A model generated the notes under the pieces. It did not search any database. It saw only the letters and a list, made by a program, of their open reading frames with translations, and was not told the DNA's origin. 64,000 bases of DNA from Amycolatopsis xylanica. GTDB lineage: Bacteria; Actinomycetota; Actinomycetes; Mycobacteriales; Pseudonocardiaceae. The DNA lies in NCBI RefSeq assembly GCF_900107045.1, contig NZ_FNON01000001.1:1674001-1738000 (forward strand). Reading direction: 5' to 3'. Below, piece after piece: positions 7,392 through 15,752 of this stretch. Positions within the stretch are counted from its first letter, which is position 1; every line of letters begins with the position of its first letter. Both the position numbers and the translations under genes were made by a program.

Positions 7392-8519
7392 ATGACGAAC
7401 AACAACGAAATCCGCCCCTTCCGCATCGAGGTTCCCCAGGCCGACCTGGACGACCTCCACGAGCGCCTCGCCCGCACCAGGCTGCCGCAGCCTGCCCCCA
7501 CCGACGACTGGGAGTACGGCACCCCGAACAGCTACCTCGGCGAGACCGTCGACTACTGGCGCACCAAGTTCGACTGGAGCGCGCAGGAAGCGCGGATGAA
7601 CGAGTTCCCCCACTACCTCACCGAAATCGACGGGCAGAACGTCCACTTCATCCACGTCCCGTCCAAAGAGGACAACGCGACCCCGTTGCTGCTGCTGCAC
7701 ACCTACCCTGGCTCGTTCGTCGACTTCCTCGACCTGATCGGCCCGCTCACCGACCCGGTCGCCCACGGCGGCGACGCGGCCGACGCGTTCTCGGTCGTGG
7801 TGCCCTCGATCCCCGGCTTCGGCTACAGCATGCCGCTCACCGGCCGCGGCTGGACCATGCGGAAGGTGGCGGCGACCTTCGACAAGCTGATGCGCCGTCT
7901 CGGGTACGACTCGTACGGCTCACACGGCAGCGACGGCGGCGCGATGATCTCCCGCGAGCTCGGGCTCATGGAGCCAGAGGGCTTCCTCGGCCTGCACGTG
8001 CTGCAGCTCTTCTCGTTCCCCTCCGGCGACCCGGCCGAGTTCGAGAAGCTCGAGCCGAAGGACTACGCCGCGCTCGGGCACCTCGAATGGTTCCAGTCCG
8101 TCGGCGGCTACAACCAGATGAACGCGACGCGCCCGCAGACCATCGGCGCCGCCATCGCCGATTCGCCGGTCGGCCAGCTCGCGTACAGCGAGCTGTTCAA
8201 CAACTTCGGCAACGGGACGAGCCTCGTCACCACGGACCAGATCCTGACCCAGGTCTCGCTTTACTGGTTCACCAACACCCAGGCGACCGCGGGCCGCTAC
8301 CACTTCGAAGAGGCAAAGGCGGCGCACGAGCCCGCGGTGAACCCGTCGCGCACCGGCGTCGCGGTGTTCGCCGACGACTTCAAGACGATCCGGACCTTCG
8401 CCGAGCGGGACAACTCGCAGATCGTGCACTGGTCGGAGTTCCCCGACGGTGGGCACTTCGCGGCGATGGAACGCCCGGACGTCCTCGCCGAAGACCTGCG
8501 CACGTTCTTCCGCTCCTGA
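7392..8519 (+). CDS. Epoxide hydrolase (EHN-type alpha/beta hydrolase)
   Basis: A 375-residue alpha/beta hydrolase with the N-terminal epoxide-hydrolase domain (RPFRIEVPQADLDDLHERLA). The oxyanion motif is HTYPGSF (103-109), where HGWPGSF is more common. The nucleophile is expected at Asp181 in GSHGSDGGA and the catalytic histidine at His355 in GGHFAAME. The family opens epoxides to diols with an aspartate nucleophile; many actinobacterial members are of unknown substrate. The gene is cytoplasmic, without signal peptide, and is divergent from a WYL regulator. Its ATG follows a -10 element by seven bases, so it is likely translated from a leaderless mRNA. Confidence 0.88.
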   Translation: MTNNNEIRPFRIEVPQADLDDLHERLARTRLPQPAPTDDWEYGTPNSYLGETVDYWRTKFDWSAQEARMNEFPHYLTEIDGQNVHFIHVPSKEDNATPLLLLHTYPGSFVDFLDLIGPLTDPVAHGGDAADAFSVVVPSIPGFGYSMPLTGRGWTMRKVAATFDKLMRRLGYDSYGSHGSDGGAMISRELGLMEPEGFLGLHVLQLFSFPSGDPAEFEKLEPKDYAALGHLEWFQSVGGYNQMNATRPQTIGAAIADSPVGQLAYSELFNNFGNGTSLVTTDQILTQVSLYWFTNTQATAGRYHFEEAKAAHEPAVNPSRTGVAVFADDFKTIRTFAERDNSQIVHWSEFPDGGHFAAMERPDVLAEDLRTFFRS

Positions 8520-8530
8520 CGGCCCGGCCG

Positions 8531-9652
8531 TCAGCGGAACCAGGCCGCGGACGGCGCGGTCTCCGCGAGGTCCCCGCGGTCGGACGGCCACAGCATCGCC
8601 GCGGCCTTGTCACGGTCGGTCCGCAGGCTGTGGATCGGCAGGGGCCGTTGCCGGGTCAGCAGGGTCGTGATCCGGGGATGGGGATCGACGAACGGGTAGG
8701 TGGCATGCAGCGCCTTCAGCCTGCGCTCGAGATATGCGGCGCGGTCGGCCAGTTCGTTGGCGCTGAGCGCGGGCTGGATGAGCAAGAACTCGTCGGTGCT
8801 CAGCCGCACCGCCCGGTCGAGCGGGCGCAGGCTTTCCCGGATGAGGTCGGCGATGTTCTGCTCGGTGTGCATCTTCAGCCGGTTGCCGTGACGGCGGCCG
8901 ACTTCGTCCAGGTCGTCGACGGTGATCAAGATCAGCCCGAGCGGGACGGTGTCGGTGGACGCACCGAGCCACGCGGCGATCCCCGGCAGCGTCGCGAGCC
9001 CCGTGTCCGGGTCGGTCACCGGGGCGAGCGGCGCGGATTCGGTGCGCGGCCGCCGTTCCAGCCGGGTGGCGAGATGACGCAACGCCGCCTCGGTCCGGTT
9101 CTCCACCACCGACGCGGCCGGCGCCGTCACGCCGCGCAGCACCTCGTCGACGGCGATCCGCGCGGTGGGCGGAAGCCGGTCGCCGAACGCGTCACGGAGC
9201 CGGACGACCTCGGCGTAGGCCTCGTCGCGACGGAAACCCCAGCGGCCCTGAAACTGCCGTGCCGCCTCGACCGAGGTCGCCGACGGATCCACTTCGTCGA
9301 GGTCCTGCGCGACGACCGACCCGCCGAACGTCGGGGTGAGGACCGCGACCGACCATTCCCTGGCCAGGGTTTCGTCGGCCCGCAAGAGCACCGGGGTCAC
9401 GCCGTGCGGAAGATCCGGGCGGCCCGCATCGACCATGCCGACCACCGTCACGGCCGCGCGCCGGGCGATCTTGGCGTACACCTCGCGTTCCCGTTCGAAG
9501 TACGGCAATCGTTGGAACAGAGCGAAGACGATCATCTTCTCGTCGGCGCCCTCGGCGAGCGCCGCGTGTTCGACCGCGTGGGAAGCGATGACCAAAGCCC
9601 GCTTCGACAACAGGCCCGCACGTTCTGTGACACCCCAGTGCCTGTCCGGCAT
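8531..9652 (-). CDS. DICT sensory domain protein with degenerate GGDEF domain
   Basis: Residues about 15-170 match the DICT sensory domain (ALVIASHAVEHAALAEG, RLPYFEREREVYAKIARRA, DEAYAEVVRLRD), which precedes signalling outputs in actinobacteria and cyanobacteria. Residues about 215-340 look like a diguanylate cyclase fold (DPDTGLATLPGIAAWL, GLILITVDDLDEVGRRHG), but the signature reads STDEF (RLSTDEFLLI) instead of GGDEF. The two glycines that bind GTP are therefore changed and cyclase activity is doubtful; it may act as a binding module. The protein is convergent with the hydrolase gene and divergent from a photolyase, so light or redox sensing is a tempting but unproven link. Confidence 0.75.
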   Translation of the reverse strand: MPDRHWGVTERAGLLSKRALVIASHAVEHAALAEGADEKMIVFALFQRLPYFEREREVYAKIARRAAVTVVGMVDAGRPDLPHGVTPVLLRADETLAREWSVAVLTPTFGGSVVAQDLDEVDPSATSVEAARQFQGRWGFRRDEAYAEVVRLRDAFGDRLPPTARIAVDEVLRGVTAPAASVVENRTEAALRHLATRLERRPRTESAPLAPVTDPDTGLATLPGIAAWLGASTDTVPLGLILITVDDLDEVGRRHGNRLKMHTEQNIADLIRESLRPLDRAVRLSTDEFLLIQPALSANELADRAAYLERRLKALHATYPFVDPHPRITTLLTRQRPLPIHSLRTDRDKAAAMLWPSDRGDLAETAPSAAWFR

Positions 9653-9801
9653 TACAGGTCCGTCGCTTTCCTCGACACCAAAGGTTCGACGGTAAACGGC
9701 GCGACCGGTTCACCCAAGTGCACGATCGAGTGATAGTGCGCGCCCGCGTTCTCCCCGCGTCACGCAGGCAGTGCATGATGTCGGCCTACCGAACGGGAGC
9801 C

Positions 9802-9840
9802 ATGGTGCAGCAAAGCACGATCGAGGCCGCGACCAGGTGA
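9802..9840 (+). CDS. Possible 12-codon leader peptide overlapping the photolyase start
   Basis: ATG at 9802 follows GGGAGC and opens a 12-residue frame (MVQQSTIEAATR) whose TGA overlaps the photolyase GTG start as GTGA. This is the geometry of translational coupling. It is too short to judge by coding statistics. Confidence 0.35.
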   Translation: MVQQSTIEAATR

Positions 9841-11333
9841 GCGATCCGGACGCCATGTGGCTCTTCGGTGACCAGCTGGGCCCGCATTTCCACAGCACAC
9901 CGGACCACCGTGATCGCGAGGTGCTGCTGATCCGCTCGGCCGCCGCCTTCGCGCGCAAGCCGTTCCACCGGCAGAAGATGCATCTGGTCGACGTCGCGAT
10001 CCGCCGTCTCGCCGCCGAACTCGGCGACCGGGCCAAGATCATCGAGGCGCCGACCTACACCGCGGGGCTGCGCCGATTCGGCAGGCCCGTCGTCGTCCAC
10101 GAACCCGGTTCGCATGCCGCCGACGCACTGGTCGCGCGCCTGCGCGGGCAAGGCCTGGTCACCGAAATCCTGCCGACGCCGGGATTCGTGCTGACCAAGG
10201 CCGAGTTCACCGCGTGGGCCGCGGGCAGGCAGCGGGCCGTGATGGAGGACTTCTACCGCGACCAGCGCCGCCGGTTCGGTGTGCTGCTCGAGCCTGGCGG
10301 CGAACCGGCAGGCGGCAGGTGGAACTTCGACCACGACAACCGCCGTCCCCCGCCGGGACGCTCCACGCTCCCGGTGCCCGCCGCCTGGTTCCCCGACGAG
10401 GACGAGATCGACGAGCGGGTACGCCACGACCTCGACCACGCCGAACGCGAGGGCCTCATCCAGCCGGTCGGCATCGACGGTCCGCGCCGGTTCGCGACCG
10501 GCGCCGCCGAAGCCGAGCAGGCCCTGGGCCGGTTCCTCGACCATCGGCTGGGCACGTTCGGCCCGCACCAGGACGCGATGCTCAGCGCCGATTGGGCCAT
10601 GTCGCACTCCCTCCTGTCGGTGCCGCTGAACCTCGGCCTGCTCGATCCGCTCGACGTCATCCGCCGCGCCGAACACCGCTACCGGACCGGGGCGGCGCCG
10701 CTGGCCAGTGTCGAAGGATTCGTGCGGCAGGTGGTGGGCTGGCGTGAATGGGTGTGGCACCTCTACTGGCACCTGGGCCCGCAGTACTTGCGCCGCAACA
10801 CTTTGCAAGCCCATCGGCCGCTCCCGGACTGGTGGCGCGAGCTCGACGCGGACGCCGTCGAGGCGGCGTGCCTGCGCACGGCGCTCGCCGGCGTCCGCGA
10901 CCGCGGCTACGCGCACCACATCGAACGGCTGATGCTGCTGGGAAACCACGCCCTGCAACGCGGCTACGACCCCGCCGCGCTGAACGCGTGGTTCGCCACC
11001 GCCTTCGTCGACGGCTTCCCGTGGGTGATGCCCGCCAACGTCATCGGGATGAGCCAGTACGCCGACGGAGGTGTCGTCGGCACCAAGCCCTACGCGGCGG
11101 GCGGCGCCTACATCAGCCGCATGAGCGATCACTGCGGTGGCTGCTTCTACAACCCGAAGAAGCGGCTCGGTGCCGACGCCTGCCCGTTCACCGCGGGCTA
11201 CTGGGCGTTCCTCAACCGCAACGAACCCCGGCTGCGGCACAACCCGCGCATGCGCCACCCGCTCGACGGGCTCGCCAGGCTCGCCGACCTGCCCGCCGTC
11301 GTGAGCCAGGAAGCCGGCCGGCACCGATTCTGA
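9837..11333 (+). CDS. Iron-sulfur bacterial (6-4) photolyase/cryptochrome
   Basis: The 498-residue protein has the N-terminal photolyase-related domain (MWLFGDQLGPHF) and the C-terminal FAD-binding helical domain (GWREWVWHLYW, MLLGNHALQRGYDPAALNAWF, WVMPANVIGMSQYADGG). Cysteines at 345, 433, 436 and 449 have the same spacing as the four [4Fe-4S] ligands I recall for Agrobacterium PhrB (350, 438, 441, 454), which marks the FeS-BCP class. These enzymes repair (6-4) photoproducts using light and FAD. The start may be GTG at 9837, coupled to a short leader frame, or ATG at 9771; homology begins right after the GTG. Confidence 0.9.
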   Translation: MSDPDAMWLFGDQLGPHFHSTPDHRDREVLLIRSAAAFARKPFHRQKMHLVDVAIRRLAAELGDRAKIIEAPTYTAGLRRFGRPVVVHEPGSHAADALVARLRGQGLVTEILPTPGFVLTKAEFTAWAAGRQRAVMEDFYRDQRRRFGVLLEPGGEPAGGRWNFDHDNRRPPPGRSTLPVPAAWFPDEDEIDERVRHDLDHAEREGLIQPVGIDGPRRFATGAAEAEQALGRFLDHRLGTFGPHQDAMLSADWAMSHSLLSVPLNLGLLDPLDVIRRAEHRYRTGAAPLASVEGFVRQVVGWREWVWHLYWHLGPQYLRRNTLQAHRPLPDWWRELDADAVEAACLRTALAGVRDRGYAHHIERLMLLGNHALQRGYDPAALNAWFATAFVDGFPWVMPANVIGMSQYADGGVVGTKPYAAGGAYISRMSDHCGGCFYNPKKRLGADACPFTAGYWAFLNRNEPRLRHNPRMRHPLDGLARLADLPAVVSQEAGRHRF

Positions 11334-11347
11334 TCGGCCGTGAAGAC

Positions 11348-11396
11348 CCCGAAAGTGGCTTTCGTCAGATGCGATCTGACGAAAGCCACTTTCGGG
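11348..11396. terminator. Perfect 23-bp inverted repeat between convergent genes
   Basis: Two perfectly complementary 23-base arms (11348-11370 and 11374-11396) flank a three-base loop, in the 72-bp gap between the photolyase gene and a convergent secreted-protein gene. The arms contain GAAAGTGGCTTTCGTCAG. There is no T-run, but the stem could end transcription from both sides. Confidence 0.7.
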
Positions 11397-11405
11397 CAGG
11401 CGGAC

Positions 11406-14300
11406 TCAGTGACAGGTACCCCACTGGGTGGTGATCGAGGGGTTGGCCGCGTCGCGGTAGTCGAGCACCGTGGTCGCGTCGCACTTCGGGTACTTGATCT
11501 CGAGGTAGCCGTCGTGGCCGTCGCTGCGCAGGGTGGGTCCCTGCGCGAGCCCGGTGGCCGACCAGTGCGGCTGGGTGATGCCGTCCACCGAGGTGACCTG
11601 CGCGGCGTACTTGTCGTCGTCCTTGCCGAAGTTGAAGACGAACGTGTGCCCGTCCGGACTGCGGAAGGTGCCCGCAGGCGGATTCGCGTTCAGCGCCACC
11701 GTGTCCGTGCCGAACTTGCCGAAGTCCATTTTGGACGATTCCATCGCGTAGAACAGGCCTGTCTTGCCGAACTCCTGGGTCTTCGTGTCCACGATCTGGG
11801 TGGCGACGTACATGCCGAGCTTGCCGCACTTCTCGGTGTCCAGGTTGAGGATGTCCCAGCCGCCGCTCACCACATGGTCGGCGCAGGTGTTCAGCACGTC
11901 CGGCATCGCGAACCCGTACCCGCACGCGAAACCGCCGGACACGCAGATGTTGTAGCGGCTGCGGTCGTCGGACCGGCCACGGAACCGGATCAGGTCCTCG
12001 AACTTCACCTCACCGTGGCCTGCGATGTTCTTCGTCGGCATGAGCGTGGTCGACTGCGCCGAGCCGACCAGCTTGTAGCTGCGGCGCACGTCGTAACCGT
12101 AACCACTGTTCGTCCACACGCCACCAGCGGTGAGCAAGAACGACGGCGAGCTGGAGTAGATCTCCACGGCGGGGTCGGCGTTGTCGGGTGAGTACGACAT
12201 CTTCGGCCGGTTGCCGTGGTAGAAGGTCTGCTGGTACGGCTCCGACTTGTCCATCGCGCGCCAGATCGCCGCGCGAGGCGGCAGGTACGAGCTGAACGTC
12301 GCGATGTTCGCCTCACCGGTGAAACTGTCGGGCAGATAGCCGCCGGTGTTCGGGGTGAAACCGGTCCACAGCATGAACATCCCGGTCATCGGATCGGAAT
12401 CGCCGCCGTAGTAGGTGTGGATCTCCTCGTCTTCGCGTTCCTTCTGCCGCCGGAACGGCCCGGCCCGGCGCAGGTCGTTGCTCGACACCCCGAACTTCGT
12501 GGTCAGGTAGTCGAGCACGATCTGCGCGGCGACCCTGATCTTCTGGTCACGGGCGTAGTCGTAGAGGTTCATCAGCGCGTGTGCGGCCAGCCTGCTGTAC
12601 GGCCTGGAGTTGTACTCCATGAAATCGTGCTGCGCGAACTTCTGGATATGCGGGAGCAGGTAGTCCCGCAGCCCGTTGGCCGCATTGTCGTAGGTGTTGT
12701 CGTGGTTGACATCCCACAGCAACTGGTTCGACAGATACTTGGACGTCTCGATCATGAGCCGGTGATTCTCGGTCTCGGAAACGTCGAGATTGCACGCCTC
12801 GATATGTTCGTCGTCGGTCGAATGCGGACCGGTTTCGGAGAACAGGTAACCGCGGGCGTGTTGTTTGCTCAGCGGATACAGCAGGTCCCCGTAGCGGTAC
12901 ATGACCACCATCAGTCCTTTGAGGAACATGTCGTAGTCGCCGTACCGATGCTCGCAGATGAAGATGTCGTCGAAGGTCGAGCCGGTCGGATAGGTCGTCG
13001 CCTGCCGGAGCAGCCGGTTGGCGAGTTCGACGCTCGACGCCTGCCCCGGACAGCGGAAGTCCGTGCCCTGGCGCCGCACGGTCTCCAGATGCCCGGCGAT
13101 GCCGGTGATCTCGCCCTCGCCCGCTTTCCTCGTCGAGATGTCCAGCGGGTTCTGGCAGGCCTGGTGCTCGGCGGCGCGGGCGCGCCGGACGTCCACATTG
13201 TCCAGTGCGTGCGCCGGATCCGTCGCCGAGACGTCGCGGATGTCGGTGCCGCCCGTGTAGAAGACCTCGGTCGTCGCGGTCAGCGTCCAGCCCTGCTTGC
13301 AGTCTCCGTCACAGCCTTCGACGATGACCTCGACATGGCCGTTGGGCGCCCAGAACCGGTGGAACCCTTCGCGCCGCCTTTCCTTGTACGGATAGACATC
13401 GTGCTGCCAGGCGTCCTCGTGCTTGCCGTCGACGTTCCAGCGCACGATGAACTTGTCGTAGAAGAAGGGATCGGTCGGTCCCCATTCGGCGAACACCTGG
13501 TTGTTGATCGAATAGACCGCGACCACCAGGTTCGTGCCCTGCCTGGGCGAGAACACCAGCGAACCGTGCTGGAAGTACTGCCGCCTGCCGAACGGCTCGC
13601 CGACCTGCGGCGAGGTCGGGCAGCCGAGTTTCCCGGCACCGGCGCCCAGCTCACGCCACCGCTGCCCGATCAGGCCGTCCACCGCCGGGCCCGGGCAGTC
13701 CGACGGCTGGGCTGACAGGTCCGGCACGGTGAGCGCCACCGGGAAGGTGTACCCGTCGCGGCAAGTCGGCTGAGGCTGGCCGTTTTGCGGGTTGGGCACG
13801 CCGTCGCAGCCGAGCACCTGGAACTCGTAACGGCCAGGTCCCCTGGTCAGCGGCATGCTGAAGGTGCCGTGGTCCGCCGGTGCGGGTGACGCGGCTTCGA
13901 CCCTGGTCAGGCCGTTGTGTTTCCACCCGATCATGAAGAAGCTGTAGGTGTGGCCCTCGGTGGAGCCCCAGTCGATGACCGCCTCGTTGCGCTCGAGGTA
14001 TGCCGAAACCACCATTTTCGCGCCCTGGCTTGGCGAGTAGACGATCTCGCCGTGCTCATACGGCTGGCGGCGCGCGGTGCTGTTCGGAACCGCTTCTTCG
14101 GGAGCGGTCGGGCAGCCGAGCGGGCCGCCGCCCGCGTTGAGGCCCTGCCACCGGTCGCCGATCAGGCCGCCCGCCTGCACCCCGCAGGGCACCACGCCGG
14201 CGGTCTGCGGTGCGGCGTGCCCGGCCTGGACCGGGTTCACCAGACCGGCCAGTATCAGCGGCACCGCGAGGAGTGCGCGAATCCTGCCACGCTTGGTCAT
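11406..14300 (-). CDS. Large secreted protein with two LGFP-like repeats
   Basis: The 964-residue protein begins with a signal peptide (MTKRGRIRALLAVPLILAGL, cleavage probably near GHAAPQ). Two LGFP-like modules follow (IGDRWQGLNAGGGPLGCPT and IGQRWRELGAGAGKLGCPTS), each with a downstream beta-rich segment. The remaining 600 or so residues are partly helical (NRLLRQATTYPTGSTFDDIF, SRLAAHALMNLYDYARDQK) and then beta-rich with several cysteines. That arrangement could suit a polysaccharide-active enzyme, but I recognise no catalytic motif. ATG at 14300 overlaps the stop of the ricin-lectin gene as ATGA, so the two secreted proteins are co-translated. Wall or carbohydrate binding is a reasonable guess; the enzymatic role is unknown. 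Confidence 0.7.
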   Translation of the reverse strand: MTKRGRIRALLAVPLILAGLVNPVQAGHAAPQTAGVVPCGVQAGGLIGDRWQGLNAGGGPLGCPTAPEEAVPNSTARRQPYEHGEIVYSPSQGAKMVVSAYLERNEAVIDWGSTEGHTYSFFMIGWKHNGLTRVEAASPAPADHGTFSMPLTRGPGRYEFQVLGCDGVPNPQNGQPQPTCRDGYTFPVALTVPDLSAQPSDCPGPAVDGLIGQRWRELGAGAGKLGCPTSPQVGEPFGRRQYFQHGSLVFSPRQGTNLVVAVYSINNQVFAEWGPTDPFFYDKFIVRWNVDGKHEDAWQHDVYPYKERRREGFHRFWAPNGHVEVIVEGCDGDCKQGWTLTATTEVFYTGGTDIRDVSATDPAHALDNVDVRRARAAEHQACQNPLDISTRKAGEGEITGIAGHLETVRRQGTDFRCPGQASSVELANRLLRQATTYPTGSTFDDIFICEHRYGDYDMFLKGLMVVMYRYGDLLYPLSKQHARGYLFSETGPHSTDDEHIEACNLDVSETENHRLMIETSKYLSNQLLWDVNHDNTYDNAANGLRDYLLPHIQKFAQHDFMEYNSRPYSRLAAHALMNLYDYARDQKIRVAAQIVLDYLTTKFGVSSNDLRRAGPFRRQKEREDEEIHTYYGGDSDPMTGMFMLWTGFTPNTGGYLPDSFTGEANIATFSSYLPPRAAIWRAMDKSEPYQQTFYHGNRPKMSYSPDNADPAVEIYSSSPSFLLTAGGVWTNSGYGYDVRRSYKLVGSAQSTTLMPTKNIAGHGEVKFEDLIRFRGRSDDRSRYNICVSGGFACGYGFAMPDVLNTCADHVVSGGWDILNLDTEKCGKLGMYVATQIVDTKTQEFGKTGLFYAMESSKMDFGKFGTDTVALNANPPAGTFRSPDGHTFVFNFGKDDDKYAAQVTSVDGITQPHWSATGLAQGPTLRSDGHDGYLEIKYPKCDATTVLDYRDAANPSITTQWGTCH

Positions 14301-15175
14301 CGGATCCGCCATTTCTGCGAGGGTTTGTCGATGCAGTCGCTGACGCCGATGCGGGCGCCGGTCGCCGCCGAGCCGCCGAGTATTTCGAGGCATTTGCCGT
14401 TGGATTCGTTGCGCAGGTGGTTTTCAGGGTCCGCGGACCAGCGCTGGCTGGGCAGCCCGTTGCATTCCCACACCACCGCCTCGGCGCCGTTTTGCGCGCT
14501 GGAGCCGAGAATGTCCAGGCACAGGCTCGACCACACCAGGTACAGCTCCCGGTTCGGCCCGCGCCACCACTTCGAGGTGTTCCACCCGTCGCAGGCGGCC
14601 GCGACCACCGGGGTGCCGTTGGGCGTGGCCGCACGCGGCACCTGGAAACAGAGGTCGTTCAGATCGGACCGGTAGTGGTCGAGCGGATAGGCCCACCACC
14701 ATCTCTTGGCGGGCGCGGCGTCGCAGTCCCACACGCTCACCTTGGCGCCGACGGCGTAGGCGCCACCAGTGACCTGCAGGCATTTGCCGTTGAGCCTGCT
14801 GCGTACCTGCCGGTCCTCGAGGTACCAGCGCTGCGACACCGAGCCGTCACAGGCCGCGGCGACGACGGGTGCGCCGTTGCGCTGATCCGCGCCCGCGACC
14901 GTCAGGCAGGTTCGCAGTGCGAGGTTGTGGATCACCTCGTCCTTGCTCTGCCACTTCTGCGGACCGCTGCCGTCGCAGTTCTCCGTGGCAGGCGCGCCAT
15001 GGTTGAGGCCGAGGCACTTGTTGTTGAGCGCGGTCCGGAAGTCGCCGTTGATATCCGGTTCGGCGTGTGCGGTCGTCGCCAGCAGGGTGCCGGCCAGCAG
15101 CACAAGGCAGGCCGTCACGGCCAGCAGCGCGCGCCCCGGTATCCGCGTGACGGCGTTGCGTCGTCCGCTGATCAA
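14297..15175 (-). CDS. Secreted double ricin-type beta-trefoil lectin
   Basis: A 292-residue exported protein: after a hydrophobic signal (ALLAVTACLVLLAGTLLATT, cleavage near AHA-EP) the rest is two ricin-B beta-trefoils. The repeats are visible as KCLGL, TCLTV, KCLQV, LCFQV, LCLDI and KCLEI strands, each followed by a W-containing segment (PQKWQ, SQRWYL, SQRWSA, SQKWRI). Such domains bind galactose-containing or other glycans. The start is TTG at 15175 with a weak GGGATGGGA upstream, so the N-terminus is uncertain. It is first in a two-gene unit with the LGFP protein, to which it is coupled by a four-base overlap. Confidence 0.8.
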   Translation of the reverse strand: MISGRRNAVTRIPGRALLAVTACLVLLAGTLLATTAHAEPDINGDFRTALNNKCLGLNHGAPATENCDGSGPQKWQSKDEVIHNLALRTCLTVAGADQRNGAPVVAAACDGSVSQRWYLEDRQVRSRLNGKCLQVTGGAYAVGAKVSVWDCDAAPAKRWWWAYPLDHYRSDLNDLCFQVPRAATPNGTPVVAAACDGWNTSKWWRGPNRELYLVWSSLCLDILGSSAQNGAEAVVWECNGLPSQRWSADPENHLRNESNGKCLEILGGSAATGARIGVSDCIDKPSQKWRIR

Positions 15176-15285
15176 GGTCCCATCCCGTCATCGGTGAAAA
15201 TGGCCACGCACAGGATGACGATCTTGACCGGTCGGCGTCGCGCCTCTTCGGGCGGAATCCGGGGCAGTGTTCGGCCTGCCCGCAA

Positions 15286-15321
15286 GGTCGTGAGTGTCGG
15301 CCGTCGGCAACACTCACGACC
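15286..15321. terminator. CGTGAGTG-type palindrome 3' of ohr
   Basis: A 12-bp perfect inverted repeat, GGTCGTGAGTGT with ACACTCACGACC, with a 12-base loop, lies 12 bp beyond the ohr stop. It belongs to the same palindrome family as 4837-5154 and 29469-29512 and may act as a terminator. Confidence 0.6.
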
Positions 15322-15333
15322 CCGCAGGGCCGG

Positions 15334-15750
15334 TCAGGCCGAGACGTGCAGCGTGACGTCGACGTTGCCGCGGATCGCCCGCGAGTACGGGCAGCGTCCG
15401 TGCGCGTCGCTTGCCAGCGATTCGGCGTCCTCTCGCGACAGTCCGGGGAGCGAGGCGGTCAGCTCCACGTCGAGCAGGAATCCGGCTTCGTCCTGGGCGA
15501 GGCTCACCCGCGCGACGACCGTGTCACCCGACAGTTTCACCTTGCGCTCCCTGGCGACCAAGCGCAGCGCGCTGTGGAAGCAGGCCGCGTAGCCGGCGCC
15601 GAACAGCTGCTCGGGGTTGGTCGCCGCGCCGGAGCCGCCTGCTTCCTTGGGCAGTGCGAGCGCGGTGTCGAGCAGGCCGTCGGAGGAGCGGACCTTGCCG
15701 TTGCGCCCGTCGCCGCTGGAGGTCACTTCGGTGGTGTACAGGGTCTTCAT
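15334..15750 (-). CDS. ohr: Organic hydroperoxide resistance protein
   Basis: The 138-residue protein matches the OsmC/Ohr family in full: N-terminal KTLYTTEVTSSGDGRNGKVRS-like strand region, NPEQLFGAGYAACFHSAL with the peroxidatic Cys57, and HGRCPYSRAIRGNVDV with the resolving Cys120. Ohr is a thiol peroxidase that reduces organic hydroperoxides in the cytoplasm, recycled by lipoyl proteins. AAAGGAC precedes the ATG at 15750. It lies two bases after an NAD(P)-binding protein gene in what looks like one transcript under the TetR operator at 16716. Control by a TetR rather than a MarR-type OhrR is less usual. Confidence 0.93.
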   Translation of the reverse strand: MKTLYTTEVTSSGDGRNGKVRSSDGLLDTALALPKEAGGSGAATNPEQLFGAGYAACFHSALRLVARERKVKLSGDTVVARVSLAQDEAGFLLDVELTASLPGLSREDAESLASDAHGRCPYSRAIRGNVDVTLHVSA

Positions 15751-15752
15751 GG

